A stretch of 64,000 nucleotides of DNA from Atherix ibis (taxonomy: Eukaryota > Arthropoda > Insecta > Diptera > Athericidae): the NCBI GenBank assembly GCA_958298945.1, contig OY282608.1, positions 77,114,806 through 77,178,805 of the forward strand. The letters are read 5' to 3'. Below the pieces are notes generated by a model. The model worked only from the letters and a program-made list of their open reading frames with translations. It made no database searches and had not been told where the DNA came from. Within the stretch, counting starts at the first letter, position 1. Every line of letters begins with the position of its first letter. Below, piece after piece: positions 57,290 through 64,000 of this stretch. Both the position numbers and the translations under genes were made by a program.

Positions 57290-59400
57290 TTGGTTTGTTG
57301 GTTTGTTGATTTGTTGGTTTGTTGGTTTGTTAGTTTGTTGGTTTTTTGGTTTGTTGGCTTATTGGTTTGTTGGTTTGTTGGTTTGTTGGTTTGTTGGTTT
57401 GTTGGTTTCTTCATTTGTTGGTTTTTTGGTTTCTTCGTTTGTTGGTTTTTTGGTTTGTTGGTTTGTTGGTTTGTTGGTTTGTTGGTTTTTTGGTTTGTGG
57501 GCTTGTTGGTTTGTTGGTTTGTTGGTTTGTTGGCTTGTTGGTTTGTTGGCATGTTTGTTTGTTCGTTTGTTGGTTTGTTGGTTTGTTTGTTTGTTGGTTT
57601 GTTGGTTTGTTGGTTTGTTGGTTTGTTGGTTTGTTGGTTTGTTGGTTTGTTGGTTTGTTGGTTTGTTGGTTTGTTGGTTTGTTGGTTTGTTGGTTTGTTG
57701 GTTTGTTGGTTTGTTGGTTTGTTGGTTTGTTGGTTTGTTGGTTTGTTGGTTTGTTGGTTTGTTGGTTTGTTGGTTTGTTGGTTTGTTGGTTTGCTGGTTT
57801 GTTGGTTTGTTGGTTTGTTGGTTTTTGGTTTGTAGACTTGTTTGTTCGTTGGTTTGTTGGTTTGCTCGTTTGTTCGTTTGTTGGCTGATTGGTTTGTTGG
57901 TTTGTTCGTTTGTTGGTTTATTGGTTTGTTGGTTTGTTGGTTTGTTGGTTTGTTGGTTTATTTGTTTGTTGGTTTGTTGATTTGTTGGTTTGTTCGTTTG
58001 TTTATTTGTTGGTTTTTTAGTTTGTTGGTTTGTTAGTTTGTTGGTTTTTTGGTTTGTTGGCTTATTGGTTTGTTGGTTTGTTGGTTTGTTGGTTTGTTGG
58101 TTTGTTGGTTTGTTGGTTTGTTGTTTTGTTGGTTTGTTGGTTTCTTCATTTGTTGGTTTTTTGGTTTCTTCGTTTGTTGGTTTTTTGGTTTGTTGGTTTG
58201 TTGGTTTGTTGGTTTGTTGGTTTGATGGTTTGTTGGTTTTTTGGTTTGTTGGCTTGTTGGTTTGTTAGTTTGTTGTTTTGTTGGTTTGTTGGTTTGGTGG
58301 TTTGTTGGTTTGTTGGTTTGTTGGTTTGTTGGTTTGTTGGTTTGTTGGTTTGTTGGTTTGTTGGTTTGCTGGTTTGTTGGTTTGTTGGTTTGTTGATTTG
58401 TTGGTTTTTTGGTTTATTGGCTTATTGGTTTGTTGGTTTGTTGGTTTGTTGGTTTGTTGGTTTCTTCGTTTGTTGGCTTATTGGTTTGTTGGTTTGTTGG
58501 TTTGTTGGTTTATTTGTTTGTTGGTTTGTTGATTTGTTGGTTTGTTCGTTTGTTTATTTGTTGGTTTTTTAGTTTGTTGGTTTGTTAGTTTGTTGGTTTT
58601 TTGGTTTGTTGGCTTATTGGTTTGTTGGTTTGTTGGTTTGTTGGTTTGTTGGTTTGTTGGTTTGTTGGTTTGTTGGTTTGTTGGTTTGTTGGTTTCTTCA
58701 TTTGTTGGTTTTTTGGTTTCTTCGTTTGTTGGTTTTTGGTTTGTTGGTTTGTTGGTTTGTTGGTTTGATGGTTTGTTGGTTTTTTGGTTTGTTGGCTTGT
58801 TGGGTTGTTGGTTTGTTGGTTTGTTGGTTTGTTGGCTTGTTGGCTTGTTGGCTTGTTGGCATGTTGGTTTGTTGGTTTGTTGGTTTGTTGGTTTGTTGGT
58901 TTGTTGGTTTGTTGGTTTGTTGGTTTGTTGGTTGTTGGTTTGTTGGTTTGTTGGTTTGTTGGTTTTTTTGTTTGTTGGTTTAATGGTATGTTGGTTTGTT
59001 GGTTTGCCGGTTTGTTGGCTTGTTCGTTTGTTGGTTTGTTGGTTTGTTGGTTTGTTGGTTTGTTGGGTTGTTTGTTTGTTGGTTTGTTGGTTTGTTGGTT
59101 TGTTGGGTTGTTTGTTTGTTGGTTTGTTCGTTTGTTGGCTTGTTGGTTTGTTGGCTTGTTGGCTTGTTGGCATGTTGGTTTGTTGGTTTGTTAGTTTGTT
59201 GGTTTGTTGGTTTGTTGGTTTGGTGGTTTGTTGGTTTGTTGGTTTGTTGGTTTGTTGGTTTGTTGGTTTGTTGGTTTGTTGGTTTGTTGGTTTGCTGGTT
59301 TGTTAGTTTGTTGGTTTGTTGATTTGTTGGTTTTTTGGTTTATTGGCTTATTGGTTTGTTTGGTTTGTTCGTTTGTTGGTTTGTTGGTTTGTTGGTTTGT
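57290..59400 (+). repeat. Higher-order repeat G, copy 1 (~2.11 kb)
   Basis: Landmarks: M (C at 57409), TTTTTTGGTTTGTGGG near 57485, GGCATGTTTG near 57548, a perfect run at 57586-57792, an N-like TTTTTGGTTTGTAGAC near 57822, two further M modules (C at 58144 and 58696, 552 bp apart), TTGCCGG near 59003, two TTGGGTTG units near 59061 and 59102, and TTTATTGGCTTATTGG near 59339 followed by TTTGTTTGG near 59356. All recur 2110-2118 bp downstream. Confidence 0.88.
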
Positions 59401-61518
59401 TGGTTTGTTGGTTTGTTGATTTGTTGGTTTGTTGGTTTGTTAGTTTGTTGGTTTTTTGGTTTGTTGGCTTATTGGTTTGTTGGTTTGTTGGTTTGTTGGT
59501 TTGTTGGTTTGTTGGTTTCTTCATTTGTTGGTTTTTTGGTTTCTTCGTTTGTTGGTTTTTTGGTTTGTTGGTTTGTTGGTTTGTTGGTTTGTTGGTTTTT
59601 TGGTTTGTGGGCTTGTTGGTTTGTTGGTTTGTTGGTTTGTTGGCTTGTTGGTTTGTTGGCATGTTTGTTTGTTCGTTTGTTGGTTTGTTGGTTTGTTTGT
59701 TTGTTGGTTTGTTGGTTTGTTGGTTTGTTGGTTTGTTGGTTTGTTGGTTTGTTGGTTTGTTGGTTTGTTGGTTTGTTGGTTTGTTGGTTTGTTGGTTTGT
59801 TGGTTTGTTGGTTTGTTGGTTTGTTGGTTTGTTGGTTTGTTGGTTTGTTGGTTTGTTGGTTTGTTGGTTTGTTGGTTTGTTGGTTTGTTGGTTTGTTGGT
59901 TTGTTGGTTTGCTGGTTTGTTGGTTTGTTGGTTTGTTGGTTTTTGGTTTGTAGACTTGTTTGTTCGTTGGTTTGTTGGTTTGCTCGTTTGTTCGTTTGTT
60001 GGCTGATTGGTTTGTTGGTTTGTTCGTTTGTTGGTTTATTGGTTTGTTGGTTTGTTGGTTTGTTGGTTTGTTGGTTTATTTGTTTGTTGGTTTGTTGATT
60101 TGTTGGTTTGTTCGTTTGTTTATTTGTTGGTTTTTTAGTTTGTTGGTTTGTTAGTTTGTTGGTTTTTTGGTTTGTTGGCTTATTGGTTTGTTGGTTTGTT
60201 GGTTTGTTGGTTTGTTGGTTTGTTGGTTTGTTGGTTTGTTGTTTTGTTGGTTTGTTGGTTTCTTCATTTGTTGGTTTTTTGGTTTCTTCGTTTGTTGGTT
60301 TTTTGGTTTGTTGGTTTGTTGGTTTGTTGGTTTGTTGGTTTGATGGTTTGTTGGTTTTTTGGTTTGTTGGCTTGTTGGTTTGTTAGTTTGTTGTTTTGTT
60401 GGTTTGTTGGTTTGGTGGTTTGTTGGTTTGTTGGTTTGTTGGTTTGTTGGTTTGTTGGTTTGTTGGTTTGTTGGTTTGTTGGTTTGCTGGTTTGTTGGTT
60501 TGTTGGTTTGTTGATTTGTTGGTTTTTTGGTTTATTGGCTTATTGGTTTGTTGGTTTGTTGGTTTGTTGGTTTGTTGGTTTCTTCGTTTGTTGGCTTATT
60601 GGTTTGTTGGTTTGTTGGTTTGTTGGTTTATTTGTTTGTTGGTTTGTTGATTTGTTGGTTTGTTCGTTTGTTTATTTGTTGGTTTTTTAGTTTGTTGGTT
60701 TGTTAGTTTGTTGGTTTTTTGGTTTGTTGGCTTATTGGTTTGTTGGTTTGTTGGTTTGTTGGTTTGTTGGTTTGTTGGTTTGTTGGTTTGTTGGTTTGTT
60801 GGTTTGTTGGTTTCTTCATTTGTTGGTTTTTTGGTTTCTTCGTTTGTTGGTTTTTGGTTTGTTGGTTTGTTGGTTTGTTGGTTTGATGGTTTGTTGGTTT
60901 TTTGGTTTGTTGGCTTGTTGGGTTGTTGGTTTGTTGGTTTGTTGGTTTGTTGGCTTGTTGGCTTGTTGGCTTGTTGGCATGTTGGTTTGTTGGTTTGTTG
61001 GTTTGTTGGTTTGTTGGTTTGTTGGTTTGTTGGTTTGTTGGTTTGTTGGTTGTTGGTTTGTTGGTTTGTTGGTTTGTTGGTTTTTTTGTTTGTTGGTTTA
61101 ATGGTATGTTGGTTTGTTGGTTTGCCGGTTTGTTGGCTTGTTCGTTTGTTGGTTTGTTGGTTTGTTGGTTTGTTGGTTTGTTGGGTTGTTTGTTTGTTGG
61201 TTTGTTGGTTTGTTGGTTTGTTGGGTTGTTTGTTTGTTGGTTTGTTCGTTTGTTGGCTTGTTGGTTTGTTGGCTTGTTGGCTTGTTGGCATGTTGGTTTG
61301 TTGGTTTGTTAGTTTGTTGGTTTGTTGGTTTGTTGGTTTGGTGGTTTGTTGGTTTGTTGGTTTGTTGGTTTGTTGGTTTGTTGGTTTGTTGGTTTGTTGG
61401 TTTGTTGGTTTGCTGGTTTGTTAGTTTGTTGGTTTGTTGATTTGTTGGTTTTTTGGTTTATTGGCTTATTGGTTTGTTTGGTTTGTTCGTTTGTTGGTTT
61501 GTTGGTTTGTTGGTTTGT
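59401..61518 (+). repeat. Higher-order repeat G, copy 2 (2118 bp)
   Basis: Tandem second copy of 57290-59400. M modules have their C at 59519, 60262 and 60814; the perfect run is at 59701-59911, one 8-mer longer than in copy 1. The offset is 2110 before that run and 2118 after it, and I saw no other difference across the landmarks compared. This makes it one of the most recently duplicated blocks in the window. Confidence 0.88.
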
Positions 61519-62460
61519 TGGTTTGTTGGTTTGTTGGTTTGTTGGTTTCTTCATTTGTTGGTTTATTTGTTTGTTGGTTTGTTGATTTGTTGGTTTGTTC
61601 GTTTGTTTATTTGTTGGTTTTTTAGTTTGTTGGTTTGTTAGTTTGTTGGTTTTTTGGTTTGTTGGCTTATTGGTTTGTTGGTTTGTTGGTTTGTTGGTTT
61701 GTTGGTTTGTTGGTTTGTTGGTTTGTTGGTTTGTTGGTTTGTTGGTTTGTTGGTTTGTTGGTTTGTTGGTTTCTTCATTTGTTGGTTTTTTGGTTTCTTC
61801 GTTTGTTGGTTTTTGGTTTGTTGGTTTGTTGGTTTGTTGGTTTGTTGGTTTGATGGTTTGTTGGTTTTTTGGTTTTTTGGCTTGTTGGTTTGTTGGTTTG
61901 TTGGTTTGTTGGTTTGTTGGCTTGTTGGCTTGTTGGCTTGTTGGTATGTTGGTTTGTTGGTTTGTTGGTTTGTTGGTTTGTTGGTTTGTTGGTTTGTTGG
62001 TTTGTTGGTTTGTTGGTTTGTTGGTTTGTTGGTTTGTTGGTTGTTGGTTTGTTGGTTTGTTGGTTAGTTGGTTTTTTTGTTTGTTGGGTTAATGGTATGT
62101 TGGTTTGTTGGTTTGCCGGTTTGTTGGCTTGTTGGTTTGTTGGTTTGTTGGTTTGTTGGTTTGTTGGTTTGTTGGGTTGTTTGTTTGTTGGTTTGTTGGT
62201 TTGTTGGTTTGTTGGGTTGTTTGTTTGTTGGTTTGTTCGTTTGTTGGCTTGTTGGTTTGTTGGCTTGTTGGCTTGTTGGCATGTTGGTTTGTTGGTTTGT
62301 TAGTTTGTTGGTTTGTTGGTTTGTTGGTTTGGTGGTTTGTTGGTTTGTTGGTTTGTTGGTTTGTTGGTTTGTTGGTTTTTTGGTTTGTTGGTTTGTTGGT
62401 TTGCTGGTTTGTTGGTTTGTTGGTTTGTTGATTTGTTGGTTTTTTGGTTTATTGGCTTAT
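61519..62460 (+). repeat. Higher-order repeat G, partial copy 3
   Basis: A third, internally deleted copy. M at 61549 keeps TTTCTTCATTTG but then jumps straight to TTTATTTGTTTG near 61563. A complete M follows at 61773, then TTTTTTGGTTTTTTGG near 61862, GGTATG near 61943 (GGCATG in copies 1 and 2), TTAGTTGG near 62062, TTGGGTTAATGG near 62084, TTGCCGG and two TTGGGTTG units. Offsets to copy 2 rise from 935 to 991 in multiples of 8. It ends at TTTATTGGCTTATTGG near 62450. Confidence 0.82.
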
Positions 62461-64000
62461 TGGTTTGTTGGTTTGTTCGTTTGTTGGTTTGTTGGTTTCT
62501 TCGTTTGTTGGTTTTTTGGTTTGTTGGCTTGTTGGTTTGTTGGTTTGTTGGTTTTTTGGTTTGTTGGTTTGTTGGCTTGTTGGTTTGTTGGTTTGTTGGT
62601 TTGTTGGTTTGTTGGTTTGTTGGTTTGTTGGTTTGTTGGTTTGTTGGTTTGTTGGTTTGTTGGTTTGTTGGTTTGTTGGTTTGTTCGGTTGTTCGTTTGT
62701 TGGTTTTTTGGTTTGTTGGCTTGTTTGTTTTTTGGTTTGTTGGCTTGTTCGTTTGTTGTTTTTTTGGTTTGTTGGCTTGTTGGTTTGTTAGCTTGTTGGT
62801 TTGTTGGTTTGTTGGTTTGTTGGCTTGTTGGTTTGTTGGTTTGTTGGTTTGTTGGTTTTTTAGTTTGTTGGTTTGTTGGTTTATTCGTTTGTTGGCTTGT
62901 TGGTTTGTTGGCTTGTTGGCTTGTTGGCATGTTGGTTTCTTGGTTTGTTGGCTTGTTGACATGTCGGTTTGTTTGTTTGTTGGTTTGTTGGTTTGTTGGT
63001 TTGTTGGTTTGTTGGTTTGTTGGTTTGTTGGTTTGTTGATTTGTTGGTTTGTTGGTTTGTTGGTTTATTTGTTTGTTCGTTTGTTGGTTTGTTGGTTTGT
63101 TGGTTTGTTGGTTTGTTAGTTTGTTGGTTTATTGGTATGTTCGTTTGTTGGCTTGTTGGTTTGTTGGCTTGTTGGTTTGTTCGTTTGTTGGTTTGTTGGT
63201 TTGGTGGTTTGTTCGTTTGTTGGTTAGTTCGTTTGTTGGTTTGTTGGGTTGTTGGTTTGCTGGTTTGTTGGTTTGTTGGTTTGTTGGTTTGTTGGTTTGT
63301 TGGTTTGTTTGTTTGTTGCTTTGTTCGTTTGTTGGTTTTTTGGTTTGTTGGCTTGTTGGTTTTTTGGTTCGTTGGCTTGTTGGCTTGTTGGTTTTTTGGT
63401 TTGTTGGTTTGTTGGTTTGTTGGCTTCTTGGTTTGTTGGTTTGTTGGTTTGTTGGTTTGTTGGTTTGTTGGTTTGTTGGTTTGTTGGTTTGTTGGTTTGT
63501 TGGTTTGTTGGTTTGTTGGTTTGTTGGTTTGTTGGTTTGTTGGTTTGTTTGTTTGTTGGTTTGTTGGTTTGTTCGTTTGTTGGCTTGTTGGTTTATTGGT
63601 TTGTTGGTTTGTTGGTTTGTTGGTTTGTCGGTTTGTTGTTTTGTTGGTTTGTTTGTTTTTTGTTTTGTTGGTTTGTTTGTTTTTTGGCTTGTTGGTTTGT
63701 TGGCTTGTTGACTTGTTGGTCTGTTAGTTTGTTTGTCGTTGGTTTGTTGGTTTGTTGGTTTATTTATTTGTTGGTTTGTTGGTTTTTGTTGGTTTGTTGG
63801 TTTGTTTGTTTGTTGGTTTGATGGTTTGTTAGTTTGTTGGTTTGTTAGTTTGTTTGTTTGTTGGTTTGTTCGTTTGTTGGCTTGTTGGTTTGTTGGCTTG
63901 TTGGCTTGTTGGCATGTTGGTTTCTTGGTTTGTTGGTTTGTTGTTTTGTAGGTTTGTTGGTTTGCTGGTTTGTTGGTTTGTTGGTTTGTTGGTTTGTTGG
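62461..64000 (+). repeat. Right-end block with left-type modules
   Basis: After repeat G the array returns to modules last seen well to the left: a T-like segment near 62690-62780 (TTGTTTTTTTGG, with TTCGGTTG private), GGCATGTTGGTTTCTTGG near 62926, GACATGTCGG near 62957, K- or D-type TTGCTTTGTTCG near 63313, L (GGTCTG at 63718, with TTTGTCGTTGG after it), TTTATTTATTTG near 63759, TTTTTGTTGG near 63783 and I near 63865-63930. The array continues past the end of the window. Confidence 0.85.

Larger units (their letters stand above)
1..64000 (+). repeat. 8-bp satellite array, unit TTGGTTTG
   Basis: The entire window is a head-to-tail array of the 8-mer TTGGTTTG and close variants, always in the same orientation and without any unique insertion. 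Common variant units are TTGGCTTG, TTTGTTTG, TTCGTTTG, TTGATTTG, TTAGTTTG, TTGGTTTA, TTGGCTTA, TTGGCATG, TTGCTTTG, TTGCCTTG, TTCCTTTG, and units with TTTTTT. Phase shifts of one base come from occasional 7- or 9-base units, such as TTGGTTG before TTGG in module H and TTTTTGTTGG in module L. The array is hierarchical: variant units form modules that repeat at 0.4 to 6.3 kb. No stretch over 300 bases differs from this description. That it is a eukaryotic satellite is inference from size and simplicity. Confidence 0.99.

Noticed and set aside
408..62962. Reverse-strand open frames encoding tandem NKPTNQQT, rich in Asn, Gln, Thr, Lys and Pro
   Set aside because: This is the complement of the same 8-mer and is open for the same arithmetic reason. 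Ends coincide with TTA-containing variant units. The composition resembles low-complexity proteins, but nothing supports expression.
3..63951. Long forward open frames, including one of about 1,390 codons at 21059-25237, encoding tandem LVCWFVGL
   Set aside because: All three forward frames give the same octapeptide because the repeat has no stop and 8 is not a multiple of 3. The frames overlap one another, begin at chance ATGs in GGCATG or TTTATGG-like units, and end at chance TTGATTTG or TTAGTTTG variants. There is no codon bias, domain or ribosome-binding context.
1..64000. CRISPR array
   Set aside because: There are no unique spacers between conserved repeats. The period is 8 bp throughout, with shared variants and no cas-like genes.
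1..64000. Telomere repeat array
   Set aside because: The strand is G/T-rich and oriented, but the unit TTGGTTTG matches no telomere repeat I know, has only two adjacent Gs, and shows multi-kilobase higher-order structure. A subtelomeric position remains possible but is not shown.
1..64000. G-quadruplex-forming locus
   Set aside because: GG pairs spaced by TTTGTT could form only two-layer structures with 6-base loops, which are normally weak. I mention it as a property to test, not as a feature.
1..64000. Transposon or insertion sequence ends, target-site duplications, terminal inverted repeats
   Set aside because: I saw no inverted copies of any module and no non-satellite sequence. All duplications are direct and joined within satellite units.
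1..64000. tRNA, rRNA, riboswitch, promoter or terminator elements
   Set aside because: No stems are possible beyond trivial ones because A and C are rare on this strand, and no box-like motifs stand out from the repeat. T runs of six or seven are repeat variants, not terminators.
1..64000. Naming the organism from the repeat
   Set aside because: I could not tie TTGGTTTG arrays to a species with confidence, so only a eukaryotic origin is suggested.

Overview
The whole window is one uninterrupted tandem satellite array. The basic unit is the 8-mer TTGGTTTG (CAAACCAA on the other strand), about 8,000 copies head to tail, all in one orientation, with no unique DNA at either edge or in between. 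I found no credible protein-coding gene, RNA gene, transposon, CRISPR array, promoter or terminator. The + strand is almost only T and G, about 5:3 in the canonical unit; A and C appear only in variant units. An array of this size and simplicity suggests a eukaryotic heterochromatic, subtelomeric or centromere-linked block. The sequence does not identify the species, and I do not name one.

Above the 8-mer level the array is clearly hierarchical. Variant 8-mers occur in fixed orders that recur many times. I use letters for these marker modules. D: TTGCTTTGTTCG, GACTTG, GTCCGTTTGCTGG. E: TTTATTTGTTTGTTCG, GGCTTATTGG, GGCATG. F: TTAGTTTGCTGG, TTTGGTGGGTTG, TTCCTTCG. H: GGTTGTTTGGCTTG, GGTTGTTGG. 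I: GGCATGTTGGTTTCTTGG. J: GGTATG, then TTTATTTG. K: TTGCTTTGTTCG, TTTACTTG. L: GACTTGTTGGTCTGTTAG, TTTTTGTTGG. L': GGCTTGTTGGTCTGTTAGA. M: TTTCTTCATTTG, TTTCTTCGTTTG. N: TTTTCGGTTTGTAGAC. P: TTGTAGGCTTG, TTAGTTTGATCG. Q: TTTGTAAGTTTG, TTTCTGGG, TTTATTAGTTGG. S: GGCGTGTTTG, TTTGATGGC. T: TTGCTTTGTTGGATTG, TTGTTTTTTTGG, TTGGTTCTTTGG.

Layout. 1-2429: mixed modules. 2430-14727: two nearly identical tandem copies of a ~6.15 kb higher-order repeat, followed by a 1.2 kb fragment of a third copy to 15932. 15770-17144: a ~0.53 kb D-E-F duplication. 17145-20325: two copies of a ~1.59 kb unit. 20326-31578: repeated cycles in the order F-H-I-J-K-L-D-E; complete cycles are 1.68-1.70 kb and truncated ones 0.97-1.14 kb. 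30510-36845: two copies spaced 3.42 kb, carrying Q. 34855-46080: a second, more diverged ~5.9-6.3 kb duplication. 38038-52940: four copies of a ~1.6 kb L'-P unit. 46081-57290: M, N and P modules dominate. 57290-62460: two complete copies and one partial copy of a 2.11-2.12 kb repeat. 62461-64000: a return to modules typical of the left part (T, K, L, I).

No genes work together here. Long open frames exist in every forward frame because the unit has no stop codon and its length is not a multiple of 3; they are by-products of the repeat. Module positions were read by eye: anchor motifs should be right to within a base or two, block boundaries to within about 10-30 bp.
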